DNA from: Brasilonema sp. CT11
GTDB lineage: Bacteria; Cyanobacteriota; Cyanobacteriia; Cyanobacteriales; Nostocaceae
Assembly: GCF_017982655.1 (NCBI RefSeq)
Contig: NZ_JABXYX010000028.1
Location: 1 to 43,901 of the forward strand
Direction of reading: 5' to 3'
Length of the DNA: 43,901 bases
The notes under the pieces: model-generated
Seen by the model: only the letters and a program-made list of their open reading frames with translations
What the model was told of the DNA's origin: nothing
The model's database searches: none
Part shown: positions 8,601 through 17,067 of the stretch, one piece after another
Numbering within the stretch: the first letter of the stretch is position 1
Layout of the letters: every line of letters begins with the position of its first letter
Made by a program: the position numbers and the translations under genes

Positions 8601-9012
8601 TAGTTGGAGACTGCTTTTTGGTTGTCACACCAATACGCGTGACTTGTTCTGGTAAAGAGGCGTTGGCGATCGCCACGTTATTTTGCACGAGAACTTGGGC
8701 AGTGTTCCTATCCATGTCTGTAGGAAAGGAGACGTTAACGGTGGTGTCGCCATTATTTGTCGTCTGTGACGACATATACACCACTCGCTCTGTGCCGTTG
8801 ATTTCCCGCTCTAGCACAGTGGTAACGTTTTCTTCTGCTGTTTTGGCATCAGTACCAAGATAGTTAGCAGTGACACTTACCTGCTTGAGAGCCAATTCTG
8901 GTAGCTTATCTAAAGCCAACAGAGGAATGCAGATTCCTCCAAGCAAGATAATCACTACCGTGCAAACTGTACTTAAGACTGGTCGCTTGATGAAAATATC
9001 GGCAATATTCAT
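5671..9012 (-). CDS. RND efflux pump, HAE1/AcrB-MexB type
   Basis: Inner-membrane proton-driven multidrug/hydrophobe exporter of about 1113 aa, the usual HAE1 length. It begins MNIADIFIKRPVLSTV, the hallmark N-terminus. I therefore place the start at 9012, not at the earlier in-frame codon that adds about 21 atypical residues. The first TM helix is followed by porter domains. A central TM block includes GLVVDDGIVVVEAI, with the paired Asp of the proton relay. A second half has TM blocks ending LVPVLYVVIKNLEERF, then a Pro/Gln-rich tail. An unusual Asn/Ser/Gln-rich pentapeptide tandem repeat interrupts the second periplasmic region. It lies directly downstream of its adaptor gene on the same strand (93 bp apart), so it is almost certainly co-transcribed. 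No outer-membrane channel gene is adjacent. Substrate unknown. Confidence 0.95.
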   Translation of the reverse strand: MNIADIFIKRPVLSTVCTVVIILLGGICIPLLALDKLPELALKQVSVTANYLGTDAKTAEENVTTVLEREINGTERVVYMSSQTTNNGDTTVNVSFPTDMDRNTAQVLVQNNVAIANASLPEQVTRIGVTTKKQSPTITLAYSFYSEKDKNGNFIYDTVFLSNYVDRLIFDEIKRIEGVGSLRIVGERKYAMRIWLDPDALAARNLTSQDVIDAISEQNIQVGAGRIGQQPTPSQQQYEIALRASGRFTTPAEAEDIVVQTGTDGTLIRLKDVGRAVVGAEDYSATTLFDGSPAVILLAYQLPGTNAWNTAKAIKEKMAELQPNFPPGLKAAIGLDNTLFVAASLDEAFKTLTEAIALVFLVIFIFLQDWRTAIIPAIAIPVSLIGAMAFAFVFGFTLNQLTIFGIILATGLVVDDGIVVVEAIAAKLEQGMKPLQAALDAMEELTGAVIATSVVLMAVFIPVTFFPGTTGIVYKQFALIIAFSIAISVFNALTFSPSMSAIIMRQQQEVHGPLGIFFRWFNKIFDWFKGGYIKIVEFLIRLRWIVIPVFIAGLVLTGWIYQTTPQGFIPEEDQGYFFAIVEAPPGVSLNYSLDIVKKITEEVVKPLPEVEHVVGNAGFGFEGNASNKSLFFVKLKDWKERPGVDHSVFGILQKINKGLQQKIPGARAIAVNAPPVDGLGSTGGLEMYIQNKQALPMEVLIDNTQKVMAAAQKRPELGGVFSQFTFNAPMMQISIDRNQAKAQNVKISDIFNTMQTYLGASYVNQYVLGGRLYRVYAQAEGTVRSNPEDLSRLYVRSQSSNSQSSNSQNGNSQNGNSQNGNLVQLSSLVQLERITYPPVITHYNVYPSIKIQGAPAPGYSTGQAIQAMEAVANEVLQPGFGFAWTGTALQEKSSGGAAPIIFGLAFVMVFLVLAAQYESYVDPIIIMITVPLAILGALGAVVFRSNVFQAGGVWPVVNNNIYAQVALVMLIGLASKNAILIVEFANQSAALGMNSTRAAIRAAEERLRPILMTAFAGLVGFWPLVIASGAGAMSRWSLGTALFGGYLISTILSLFLVPVLYVVIKNLEERFLKPGKPNKPSSPQHPEQSQPPQVQPDQKEQPLPRFKTTPQNE
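6551..6625 (-). repeat. 5 x 15-bp in-frame tandem repeat in the RND pump
   Basis: Three exact copies of TTACCATTTTGGGAA are followed by two of the variant TTACTACTTTGGGA(A/G). They encode (minus strand) repeated NSQNG and NSQSS pentapeptides. The unit length is a multiple of three, so copy number can change without breaking the frame. Confidence 0.9.
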
Positions 9013-9105
9013 AGCCCAGGAGTTAGATGATTGAGTTGATCGTGCGTGCTCGCTGCTCAAACATTCAAAATTCAAAAAGAATTTTGAATTTCCTACTGTG
9101 GCGGA

Positions 9106-10350
9106 CTAGGACTCAGGTTTTATGGCAGAACCATCCTTGAGGGTAAGAATTTGCGTAACCGCAATTTGATCGCCTGGCTTGAGTCCATCAAGTACCTGGT
9201 AGTATTGACCTTGAATAGCTCCTAGATTCACGGGCTGCTTCCGCACAGTTAGTTTTGACCCTTGTTTTGACCTTACTGTCTGAGCTACATAGACAAAGTT
9301 TTGCGCCCCGATAGGAGATACAGCAACTGTGGGAATTAAAACACCTGGACGTTGACTCCAAATGACTCGTGCGCTGACAAACTGTCCCTCGCGTAAGTTG
9401 CCGCTAGAGTTGGGAAACGCAGCTTTGGTTAAGACAGCTTGGGTACCTGTATCTGCCTCTGCGGAGATAAAGTTGATACTCCCACTCACCAAGCGTTTTT
9501 TTGTCTTGGGGTCAATGAGTTCCACTGGTAACCCCCGTTGTAGTTGTGAAGAGCGGTTGGTGGGAATTGAAATTCGTAGGAAAAGATTGTCGTTTTGGGT
9601 AATCGTGGTTAGCGTTTGACCAGTGCTAACGTAGTCTCCAACTTTGACTGCGAAGTCACCCACAGCTCCGTTAATGGGTGCCAGTACCTGTTTATACTGA
9701 AAAGACACGCGAGTACTAGCTACATCTGCCTCACCTTGTCGGATGTTCGCTTGTGCTTGATTTACGCTAGCTTTGGCAGCTTGTACCTGTTCCTCATCGG
9801 CGCGCAGCGTTGCGATCGCCTGGTTTAAGTTTTTCCGGGCAATGTCTAACTCCTGTTTTGCTTGTGCCCCAGCAGACACCAGTCGCTGCGTCCTTTGGAA
9901 CTGAACCTGTTGAAGTTCTACGTCTGCCGCATCCTTAGCCCGTTGTGCCTCTTGTGCCTTCACTTGCGCCCGGGCTGTGCCATAAGCAGATTTATATGAG
10001 TTAACTTTGGCAATGGCGCTATTGAGATCCGAACCAGTGCGATCAGGACGCAGCAGCACAATTGGCGTTCCCTGCTTGACTCGATCTCCAGAGGAAACGG
10101 GGATCGACTCTATCCGACCTTGGATTTCTGGTTGCAACGAGACTCTCTGCTGAGCTTCCAGCCTACCCAGAAACTCTTGGATCTCTTGCACCTGACTAGA
10201 TTTCAATAACTGCAACTTGACCGGAGTTGGTGGCGGTTCGGTGGCTGTGGCAGAGGGTTTGCTCCGACCGCAGGCGCTGGTGAACATAGAGGCAACAAGC
10301 ACTGGAAATAATAGTTTAGTTGCTATTAGGGCGTCAGCTTTTTTAGACAT
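9106..10350 (-). CDS. RND efflux adaptor (membrane fusion protein, AcrA/MexA type)
   Basis: 414-aa periplasmic adaptor linking the inner-membrane pump to an outer-membrane channel. The N-terminal hydrophobic segment ends in FTSAC (Cys at about residue 27), a plausible lipobox, so it may be a lipoprotein. The biotinyl-lipoyl-like half motif RVSLQPEIQGRIESIPVSSGDRVKQGTPIVLL is followed by a long alpha-hairpin/coiled coil (about 105-215) rich in Ala/Gln/Lys. The second half-lipoyl is FQYKQVLAPINGAVGDFAVKVGDYV, and beta-barrel and membrane-proximal domains follow. First gene of the two-gene efflux operon. No regulator gene is adjacent on the opposite strand. Confidence 0.93.
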   Translation of the reverse strand: MSKKADALIATKLLFPVLVASMFTSACGRSKPSATATEPPPTPVKLQLLKSSQVQEIQEFLGRLEAQQRVSLQPEIQGRIESIPVSSGDRVKQGTPIVLLRPDRTGSDLNSAIAKVNSYKSAYGTARAQVKAQEAQRAKDAADVELQQVQFQRTQRLVSAGAQAKQELDIARKNLNQAIATLRADEEQVQAAKASVNQAQANIRQGEADVASTRVSFQYKQVLAPINGAVGDFAVKVGDYVSTGQTLTTITQNDNLFLRISIPTNRSSQLQRGLPVELIDPKTKKRLVSGSINFISAEADTGTQAVLTKAAFPNSSGNLREGQFVSARVIWSQRPGVLIPTVAVSPIGAQNFVYVAQTVRSKQGSKLTVRKQPVNLGAIQGQYYQVLDGLKPGDQIAVTQILTLKDGSAIKPES

Positions 10351-10491
10351 TATTTCTAACCGAAGAATTTCACTCTGATGAAGTCAAAAAATGAATATTT
10401 CTTACAAGTATTTGAATTCTGAATGTTCAAGTCTGTCAGGAGAACTCTACTTGCTTTTTGGCAATATTTTGACAAAATAGCTGTGTTTGGC

Positions 10492-11091
10492 TCAAATACC
10501 GCACACAAGCAAGCGATTGAAGAAATAATTCGTCATTTTTGAACCAAAAGGAGAATTCCACCAGCGTGAGGGATGACAACCAATTGGTGCAGCCAGCGTG
10601 TAGTCTAGGTCATCGCACTTTATCCATTTATTGTCTGCTCGCCAGCCTACGCGCTCGCCAAATCGCTCAATGACTCCAGTATCTTGATTAATGGTGGTGT
10701 CGAGTGAACCACCAACACTTTGATAAATCTGTATTTGCACACTGAAACCAAAGCGACCTTGGCTATAGTTTTTCCACAGGTTGTCTATCACTCGTAGTTC
10801 ATCACAAGAAAACTGTCTCATGTCATCCGGAGTGATATCTCCCAACTCTGGCTCTCCTGTTATGGCTTGGATGACCCGGATTGTTTCCCAGTCTGCTTCT
10901 CGTAGGTTTCCTGTCGCTAACAACTCGCGCAGCTTCTTATATTTATGGATATCAGCAACCATTAAGAAATTTTCTTCTGAGCGAGCAATGCGATCGCCTA
11001 GATTTGATAACAGCTGATTAAGTTGTTGTAGCTGCACTTCTATCGCGCTTAAGCGAGTCGTGACTTCTGATTCATGCACTTCATTAGACAT
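10492..11091 (-). CDS. GUN4-domain protein
   Basis: 199 aa. N-terminal 45 residues look like a short coiled coil (LSAIEVQLQQLNQLLSNLGDRI). A GUN4 domain follows from about residue 50, recognisable from LRELLATGNLREADWET, the acidic turn before FSCDELRVIDNLW, and SQGRFGFSVQ. GUN4 binds protoporphyrin IX and Mg-protoporphyrin and stimulates Mg-chelatase. This copy has a divergent C-terminus (HPSRWWNSPFGSKMTNYFFNRLLVCGI) and lacks the long N-terminal helical bundle I associate with the main cyanobacterial Gun4. It may therefore be a paralogue rather than the chelatase activator. Start: ATG at 11091 with AGGA about 7 nt upstream; a GTG 12 nt further upstream is in frame but less likely. It is 141 bp upstream of the efflux adaptor, same strand. 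Confidence 0.88.
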   Translation of the reverse strand: MSNEVHESEVTTRLSAIEVQLQQLNQLLSNLGDRIARSEENFLMVADIHKYKKLRELLATGNLREADWETIRVIQAITGEPELGDITPDDMRQFSCDELRVIDNLWKNYSQGRFGFSVQIQIYQSVGGSLDTTINQDTGVIERFGERVGWRADNKWIKCDDLDYTLAAPIGCHPSRWWNSPFGSKMTNYFFNRLLVCGI

Positions 11092-11344
11092 TGAATTCCT
11101 CACTAAAAAGGGAACATTTTCAACTTTTCCAATCCTGTACAGAGAATTTTGCCACTTGCCTGGTCAACTACCAATTTTTTTGATTAACTTGTTTTCATCT
11201 TCACACTATTCGTGCAAGAGGTCTACTCCTGATCGCACCTGTTTGTTGACTACTCCTTGAGAACTCAGTTGTGGGTGTAGTGTGTTTCTGGGCGAGTAAG
11301 GGAACTTTATTTCTCCATACCTAAACATAAGGCACTTACCACTA

Positions 11345-11440
11345 ATAAAATATCCCGCCGTCGCAAACGCGTGGAAGGCGCTTGCTCTATACTATCAACG
11401 GGTTTGCACACCGATTAACGACTACGGCGGGACATTTTAT
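11345..11440. repeat. 96-bp inverted-repeat (MITE-like) element
   Basis: Left arm ATAAAATATCCCGCCGT (11345-11361) and right arm ACGGCGGGACATTTTAT (11424-11440) are inverted with one mismatch in 17. The inner part has a further complementary GCAAAC/GTTTGC pair. There is no coding potential inside. This is consistent with a small non-autonomous mobile element or a structured RNA. Confidence 0.5.
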
Positions 11441-12053
11441 ACCAATTCAAAATTCGTCTTGGAAAGTTTGCTACGGAGGGAAACCAACGCCAGATACCTA
11501 CGGAGGGAGACCCTCCTGCAGTACTGGCTCCTCCTGGCAACTTTCCGCAAAATTCGTCTTGAAAAGTTTTGCGCCGGGAAACCCGGATCTTACCGCTTTT
11601 CGCAAAATAAAGAAAGCCAGACGTAACAGGGGTTTGGGAGTGTGTATCTGTCACATTCTTTTTTCAAATTGGTATGATTTTTTGATTCTCCCTAAAAAGT
11701 AGAGGTTTGGTGTTTGGTTGTCTTGTCTATTCTTGTGGTTCTTCTCACATTCTTGCTATTTCTTTGGGAAAATTTTGGGCGTTACAGATTTGATAGCGGA
11801 GCGTGGCGTTAGCCATAGCGTCCCCTTTTAGCCTTGGCGAACAACAACAATTTTGGTTAATTGAAGGATGAAGTGTATTGTTTTCTAAAAAAATTGTGTT
11901 TTCACTTTTGCTCTATATTTTTCTATACTAAGAAAATATTAAATTAAATTAATCTTTCTTCACTTTGCGAAACACAAAACCATAAAAAATAAAAAAATTA
12001 TTAGAAAATATCAAACGGGGCGAATTTACTGAGAGACTAAGTACAGTTCAAAC

Positions 12054-12131
12054 GGGGTCAGCTTATATAAAGACCCTGAATATACATTTCAAATGTTTTT
12101 TAAAAAGGGGTCATGTAGATTTAAAGACCCC
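12054..12131. repeat. Twin GGGGTC...GACCC(C) hairpins
   Basis: Two stem-loops lie 53 bp apart: GGGTC (12055-12059) with GACCC (12072-12076), and GGGGTC (12107-12112) with GACCCC (12126-12131). Both have AT-rich 12-13-nt loops ending in TTTAAA or ATATAAA. A third partial word, CAAACGGGG, precedes at 12012. Function unknown. Confidence 0.45.
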
Positions 12132-12156
12132 AATGTTAGCTCAAATAACAATATGT

Positions 12157-12194
12157 AAAGCGCCAGACGAACAACTTGTCAGTCATGGCGCTTT
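12157..12194 (-). terminator. Hairpin terminator after the SLH protein gene
   Basis: AAAGCGCCA (12157-12165) pairs with TGGCGCTTT (12186-12194), a 9-bp stem with an inner GAC/GTC pair. It begins 12 nt after the stop codon of the SLH protein. A short T run follows on the minus strand. Confidence 0.65.
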
Positions 12195-12205
12195 TAACTT
12201 TCAAC

Positions 12206-13960
12206 TTACGGAGTTCTTACCAAATACGGAGAAGGAATTGCTTTAGCGCTTCCTTTACTAACTAGTGCTTGGTAAACAAAGGCAGCAACTTCTGCCCTGG
12301 TAGCTTGACGATTAGGATTTAACTCCTTAACTGTGGGGTAATTTATCACCAGTTGCTGTGCAGTGGCTGCGGCTACTGAATTGGTGGCATAGTTGGGAAT
12401 CTGGGAAGCATCGTTATATATGGAAAGGACATTCTGATTGTTCACAGATAAGTTCATACCGCTTGCTAAGGAGACTAGTACCTGCACTCGCGGAATTTGT
12501 TGCTGTGGTTTAAAGGTACGATCAGGATACCCAGAAACAAAGCCACCTTGGTACGCAGATTGAATGACTTGGAAACCCCAGAAATTGCTGGCGACGTCGC
12601 TGAAGTTTGTGACTTGGCGCTTAGCTGTGGGTGCAAAGGCTTTGGTTACAATGGCGGCAAATTGGGCACGGGTGACAGGTTCATCAGGTTTAAAAGTGCC
12701 ATCAGGAAATCCAGCAATAATATTCTTAGAGGCTAGAGCTTCGATGTAGCTTTTTGCCCAATAATTAGCTGGCAAATCCTTAAACGCAACTGGGCCACCT
12801 GCTGACGGTTCAACCTTGGCGGCGACAAATTCGACTTGACCAAGAATGCGCTTGGGGTCAATATCATTGCCGACCGCCACAATAGTATTCTTACCCTTGC
12901 TGTTGTTCACGTCATGGGCAGTATTACTGCGGATCAAGTTACCGCCAGGACTCTCAGCGGTGCCAAGATCAGGTGAAGCATTAGTGATCACGACTATGCC
13001 ATCACGTTTATTCTTTTGAATGACATTTTTACGGAGTACTGGTTTCGCTGATTCGGAAATAAACAGACCATCTTGGTTTCCAATAATCTGGTTTCCTTCT
13101 ACTAGGGGTGTGGAAGTACCACCGATCGCTAAACCAAAACCTGTGTCCTGAAATAAATTATTCCGAATCTCTCCAGTCGCCGACTTAGCAACTGAAATCC
13201 CATTGCCTTTGTTTTGAACAAAGACATTATTTTCTATTTTTGGATTACCTTGACCTGTAACAAAAACACCATCTCGTATACTATTGGTAAACGTACTATT
13301 TGTGATTATAGGATTAGTCGATTCTACCCATATACCAGTACCACGTTGTTGTGGGTTGGTGACTGTTACTCCTGTGATTGTGCTATCTTTATCCGCACGA
13401 ATAGTCATATTCTGACGGGCAAAGGTAGGACTAATGTAAATACCACTACCTGTAATCAATACTCCCTGACCTTTTGTCGATTCATCACCGCGCAACGTCA
13501 CACCTTGTTTGATCAAAAGTGGAAAAGTTTCTCCACTTTCTTGGTTATAAGTACCAGGAGCAAGTTGAATAACTGTACCTGGCTGGGCTTGATTAAGAGC
13601 GTAAGTAATGGTTTTATATGGAGCAGCTTCCGAGTTACTAGCACTAGTGCTGTCTGTACCAGTTTGTGGATTGACGTAAATAACACTTGCTGCAGTTGGG
13701 GCTTGCACTGGAGGAGTTTGCACTGGAGCCGTTTGCACTGAAGGATCTTGCACTGAAGGAGCTTGCGCCGTAACAGTTGAGGCGATACCTTTAGTATCGA
13801 TCGCACCAGCGTTAACCTCAGATACTGGTATTATGAACCCACCAGAAACGACTAATAAAGCGGTTAGTCTTGCTGGAAAAGACAAGGTAAATGCAAGGGA
13901 TTTACCAGTTTGAATGCGAAAATTTTGCCTTTGCGGAGAATCAAATCCCTGAGGTGCCAT
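12206..13960 (-). CDS. Secreted right-handed beta-helix protein with SLH domains
   Basis: 584 aa. The N-terminus carries a hydrophobic segment (about residues 25-50, LAFTLSFPARLTALLVVSGGFIIPVSEVNA) that could be a long signal peptide. A Pro/Gln/Val repeat linker (PSVQ, PVQT, PPVQ words, about 66-92) follows. Next comes a DUF1565-like start (VIYVNPQTGTDSTSAS...YKTITYALNQAQPGTVIQLAPGTY) and parallel beta-helix rungs with NxF/NxI repeats to about residue 360. The C-terminal part has two to three S-layer homology (SLH) motifs: FKDLPANYWAKSYIEALASKNIIAGFPDGTFKP is clear, FSDVASNFWGFQVIQSAYQGGFVSGYPDRTFKP is second, and a weaker third follows. SLH motifs anchor proteins to peptidoglycan-linked polymer, and beta-helices often bind or cleave polysaccharide. 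No catalytic residues can be assigned. A terminator lies directly downstream. Confidence 0.88.
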   Translation of the reverse strand: MAPQGFDSPQRQNFRIQTGKSLAFTLSFPARLTALLVVSGGFIIPVSEVNAGAIDTKGIASTVTAQAPSVQDPSVQTAPVQTPPVQAPTAASVIYVNPQTGTDSTSASNSEAAPYKTITYALNQAQPGTVIQLAPGTYNQESGETFPLLIKQGVTLRGDESTKGQGVLITGSGIYISPTFARQNMTIRADKDSTITGVTVTNPQQRGTGIWVESTNPIITNSTFTNSIRDGVFVTGQGNPKIENNVFVQNKGNGISVAKSATGEIRNNLFQDTGFGLAIGGTSTPLVEGNQIIGNQDGLFISESAKPVLRKNVIQKNKRDGIVVITNASPDLGTAESPGGNLIRSNTAHDVNNSKGKNTIVAVGNDIDPKRILGQVEFVAAKVEPSAGGPVAFKDLPANYWAKSYIEALASKNIIAGFPDGTFKPDEPVTRAQFAAIVTKAFAPTAKRQVTNFSDVASNFWGFQVIQSAYQGGFVSGYPDRTFKPQQQIPRVQVLVSLASGMNLSVNNQNVLSIYNDASQIPNYATNSVAAATAQQLVINYPTVKELNPNRQATRAEVAAFVYQALVSKGSAKAIPSPYLVRTP

Positions 13961-14543
13961 TTTATTATTAATGATCTGCGGAAATAGTGTTAGTTGATAA
14001 TGGTGTCTCTAACAGCAGGCGTTGCTGTAAAACTCATGCAAACTATAGCTGAAGACCTGTATCTTGACATCTGGGTTCCTGCGTGAAAAACAGAAATTTT
14101 TACATTCTTTTACATATAGTTTGCACATCGATGCGAATTTTGCGGTGTCGGGGTATTTCATACTTCCCTACACCAAGCAACTCTTATCCTAAATTCTTTC
14201 TTCTACACTTAATACCACTCATCCGTATACAGATCAAAAAGAAATCAGATTTCTTCAAGAAACCTGATTTTTGAGGTTAAGTAATGTATTGTAAAAACAA
14301 AGGTGCAAGTCAATGCCCTACGGGCAGGGTGTAAGGGTATAAGGGGGTAAGGGGAGCCAGTGCGTTGGGCGGGTTTCCCGACTTGTAGACTCCCTCCGGG
14401 CGGCTTCCCGAAGGGTAGCACCTGGCGTTGTAGGGGCGTTAGCCATAGGCATACCCGTAAGGAGCAAAAGTCAAAAACCTAGGTTATATAGCAAGCTTTT
14501 CGCTTATCCTTAAATGGTATGTTTCTTGACGCGTCCGCACTCA
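13961..14543. other. Promoter side of the SLH gene plus repeats
   Basis: About 580 bp with no convincing gene. It contains a strong stem-loop at 14242-14270, then from about 14315 a GC-rich repeat block: a GGGTGTAAGGGTATAAGGGG tract and GTTGGGCGGGTTTCCCGACTTGTAG. The latter resembles the end of tnpB (CTGCCGACTTGTAG). GGCGTTAGCCATAGG also occurs. Confidence 0.5.
14242..14270 (+). terminator. Strong hairpin with T tail
   Basis: AAATCAG-A-TTTCT / TCA / AGAAA-C-CTGATTT with only one mismatch, followed by TT. It has the form of a Rho-independent terminator, but no plus-strand gene precedes it closely. I recall hairpins of this type as dispersed repeats in Nostocales. Confidence 0.45.
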
Positions 14544-14741
14544 TTAGTAAGCTAATGTTTCTAAGGTTTCGCGCAAATAACCTTGTACTTGTTCATCAAG
14601 GCGGAGTTTCTGAAATTGAGTATCGCGTTCTAGTAGCCAGCGCTTGAAACCAGAACTTGTTGCGATCGCGGACTTTAAGCTATCCCAACTTTCACTGTCA
14701 GCACTATATTGATAATCTTTAGAAGTTTTCATTCCAGCCAT
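14544..14741 (-). CDS. Conserved cyanobacterial small protein, hypothetical
   Basis: 65 aa, soluble, no cysteine motif. It contains SESWDSLKSAIATSSGFKRWLLER, then a short amphipathic C-terminal helix (VQGYLRETLETLAY). I recall near relatives in other filamentous cyanobacteria but no function. The ATG at 14741 is favoured by AAGGA about 5 nt upstream; a second ATG is three codons in. It is divergent from uvrC, with about 440 bp between the two starts. Confidence 0.6.
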   Translation of the reverse strand: MAGMKTSKDYQYSADSESWDSLKSAIATSSGFKRWLLERDTQFQKLRLDEQVQGYLRETLETLAY

Positions 14742-15183
14742 AGTTCCTTGTTCCTTAGTTTCAAATATGAGTCTTTAGAGCCAAGTTTAATTAAGCTACA
14801 GCTCTGTTCACCGTTACATTTTACTAATTCTTTATCAGGGTAGTATCTATCTTGCAGCAAATTCTGTGTTATTCGACACTAAAAGATTGAGTTATACTCA
14901 CGGAAATAGCCCAAAAGATTATAGAAAAAATTCAAGCGGCTATGGGCAAGGCGAAACCTAGTTATCTTGATGATAGCGGCGCAAATCAGTCTTTGGGTTA
15001 ATATCAATTCTGTGTAACGCTGATTTTGATGACAAAGTATTGTAAAAACTAACTTAGATTCCGATCCCCGACTTTTCACCAGAAGTCGTAAATCTTGTTT
15101 ATTCAATCTTAAATTTAGAAAACAAACAGTAATTTTACTTAAAATAGAGATAGATAAATTCGTAGAATGACCAAACACTGGTT
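14742..15183. other. Divergent promoter region of the 65-aa gene and uvrC
   Basis: AT-rich, 440 bp, no palindromic repeats of note. A minus-strand open frame spanning 14879-15211 overlaps the uvrC start and shows no protein-like features. Promoters for both flanking genes must lie here, but no clear -10/-35 pair stands out. Confidence 0.4.
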
Positions 15184-17067
15184 GTGACAACATCTGCTCA
15201 AATAGTACCACTCGTCAAAGAACCTGAACGCCTAGAACTCCGACTACAAGAAATTCCGCCAGAACCTGGAGTTTATTTGATGCGAGATGGAAGCGATCGC
15301 ATCATCTACATAGGCAAATCGCGGAAGTTGCGATCGCGTGTTCGTTCTTATTTTCGAGACTCACAAAGACTGAGCGAACGTATCGCTACAATGGTTAAGC
15401 AGGTGACAGAAATTGAATTTATTGTCACCGATACCGAAACTGAAGCTTTGGCGTTAGAAGCCAACCTGATCAAGCTGCACCTACCCTATTTCAACGTATT
15501 ACTCAAGGATGATAAAAAATATCCTTACGTGTGTATTACATGGTCAGAAGATTATCCGCGTATTTTTATCACTCGCAAACGCCAAATAGGGAAAGAAAAA
15601 GATAAATTCTACGGACCTTATACTGATTCTGGCTTATTGCGGGAGATATTGCGCTTGTGTAAGCGTATCTTTCCTTTGCGACAACGTCCTCAGCCATTGT
15701 TTAAAGATCGTCCTTGCTTGAATTACGATTTAGGACGCTGTCCGGGTGTATGTCAGTTGCTGGTTTCACCAGAAGAATACCGCAAAACTGTGCAAAAAGT
15801 GGCGATGGTTTTTCAAGGTCGAAGTCAAGAACTGATCGAGACTTTAACTGAGCAAATGCACAAAGCCGCTGAATATGAAAACTTTGAGTCAGCAGCACGG
15901 ATTCGCGATCAAATCACTGGATTAAAGTCCCTGAGTGCTGATCAAAAAGTGTCTCTACCAGATGATACAGTTTCCCGTGATGCGATCGCCCTCTTTAGTG
16001 ACGAACAACTCGCCTGCATTCAATTATTCCAGATTCGTGCTGGGCAATTAGTAGGACGCTTAGCATTTGTCGCGGATGCTCACGCTGAACCAGGTGCTAT
16101 CCTACAAAGAGTGTTGGAGGAGCATTATCAAACTGCTGACTCTGTAGAAATTCCCACAGAGATTTTAGTACAACACGAATTGCCAGATGGGGAGATATTA
16201 GCGGATGTTTTGACTACGCGTAAGGGAAGAAAAGTCACGATTTTTAATCCACAGCGACAAGTCAAGGCAGAATTGATTGATATGGTGGAGCGAAATGCTC
16301 AATATGAGTTGCAACGAACGCAAAAATTAAGCGATCGCAACCAACAAGCGATGCACGATTTAGCCACCATCCTTGATTTACCTGATATACCTCACCGCAT
16401 CGAAGGTTACGACATTTCCCATATCCAAGGTTCAAACGCCGTTGCTTCCCAAGTCGTGTTTATTGACGGTTTACCCGCCAAGCAGCACTATCGCCATTAC
16501 AAAATCAAAAATCCTACAGTCACAACAGGACACTCAGACGATTTTGCCAGTCTTGCTGAAGTTATCCAGCGTCGCTTTCGCAAGTATATCGAAGAGCCGC
16601 ACTTAGCGCGAATGGGAAATCCTGATTGGCCCGACCTTATCATGATAGATGGTGGTAAAGGTCAGTTGTCATCTGTGGTTGCAGTCTTGCAAGAAATGAA
16701 TTTATTGGAAGATTTGCGAGTTATTAGTTTGGCGAAACGGCGAGAAGAAATCTTTTTACCAGGAGAGTCTCAACCACTGGAAACAGAGTCAGAACAACCC
16801 GGAGTACAACTTTTGCGGCGTTTGCGAGATGAGGCGCATCGATTCGCCGTCAGTTTTCATCGACAACAGCGTAGTGATAAATTGAAGCGATCGCGTTTAG
16901 ATGAAATCTCTGGTTTGGGACACCATCGACAAAAGCAGCTTTTAGGACATTTTCGCTCAGTTGATTATATCCGACAAGCAACACCTGCACAGATTGCCGA
17001 AGTACCGGGTATTGGTTCTCGTTTGGCTCAAGAAATTTACGATTATTTCCATCCTTCTGTAAATTAG
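15184..17067 (+). CDS. uvrC: UvrC, excinuclease ABC subunit C
   Basis: 627 aa, normal length. UvrC joins the UvrB-DNA complex and makes both incisions in nucleotide excision repair. Visible domains: N-terminal GIY-YIG nuclease ([19 protein letters not shown], about 28-46, for the 3' incision); a cysteine cluster ([13 protein letters not shown], about 178-190); a UVR motif ([22 protein letters not shown], about 223-244) for UvrB contact; the RNase H-like domain with [11 protein letters not shown] and [11 protein letters not shown] carrying catalytic Asp residues (5' incision); and tandem HhH at the C-terminus ([38 protein letters not shown]). It starts with GTG. Monocistronic. Confidence 0.97.
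   Translation: MTTSAQIVPLVKEPERLELRLQEIPPEPGVYLMRDGSDRIIYIGKSRKLRSRVRSYFRDSQRLSERIATMVKQVTEIEFIVTDTETEALALEANLIKLHLPYFNVLLKDDKKYPYVCITWSEDYPRIFITRKRQIGKEKDKFYGPYTDSGLLREILRLCKRIFPLRQRPQPLFKDRPCLNYDLGRCPGVCQLLVSPEEYRKTVQKVAMVFQGRSQELIETLTEQMHKAAEYENFESAARIRDQITGLKSLSADQKVSLPDDTVSRDAIALFSDEQLACIQLFQIRAGQLVGRLAFVADAHAEPGAILQRVLEEHYQTADSVEIPTEILVQHELPDGEILADVLTTRKGRKVTIFNPQRQVKAELIDMVERNAQYELQRTQKLSDRNQQAMHDLATILDLPDIPHRIEGYDISHIQGSNAVASQVVFIDGLPAKQHYRHYKIKNPTVTTGHSDDFASLAEVIQRRFRKYIEEPHLARMGNPDWPDLIMIDGGKGQLSSVVAVLQEMNLLEDLRVISLAKRREEIFLPGESQPLETESEQPGVQLLRRLRDEAHRFAVSFHRQQRSDKLKRSRLDEISGLGHHRQKQLLGHFRSVDYIRQATPAQIAEVPGIGSRLAQEIYDYFHPSVN

Larger units (their letters stand above)
11092..12156. 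other. 1.1-kb repeat-rich intergenic region
   Basis: No protein gene is supported. It contains a 96-bp inverted-repeat element (11345-11440) and GC-rich repeats with CTACGGAGGGA words (11460-11600). It also has one end of a dispersed word (TTCTTTTTTCAAATTGGTAT near 11656, seen inverted near 33980). An AT-rich stretch (11880-12010) and twin GGGGTC/GACCCC hairpins (12054-12131) follow. It lies upstream of the GUN4 gene and downstream of the SLH protein gene. Confidence 0.5.

Noticed and set aside
9013-9075. Longer N-terminus for the RND pump
   Set aside because: MNIADIFIKRPV is the family's conserved start; the 21 extra residues are atypical and unlike any leader.
11382-11702. 106-codon frame in the large gap
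   Set aside because: Composed of repeat words, and begins inside an inverted-repeat element; it has no protein-like features.
14083-14274. 63-codon plus-strand frame upstream of the SLH gene
   Set aside because: Composition is AT-rich, it ends inside a hairpin repeat, and no family features or SD are seen.
14879-15211. 110-codon minus-strand frame upstream of uvrC
   Set aside because: Overlaps the uvrC start, with no ribosome site and no protein-like pattern; it lies in the divergent promoter region.
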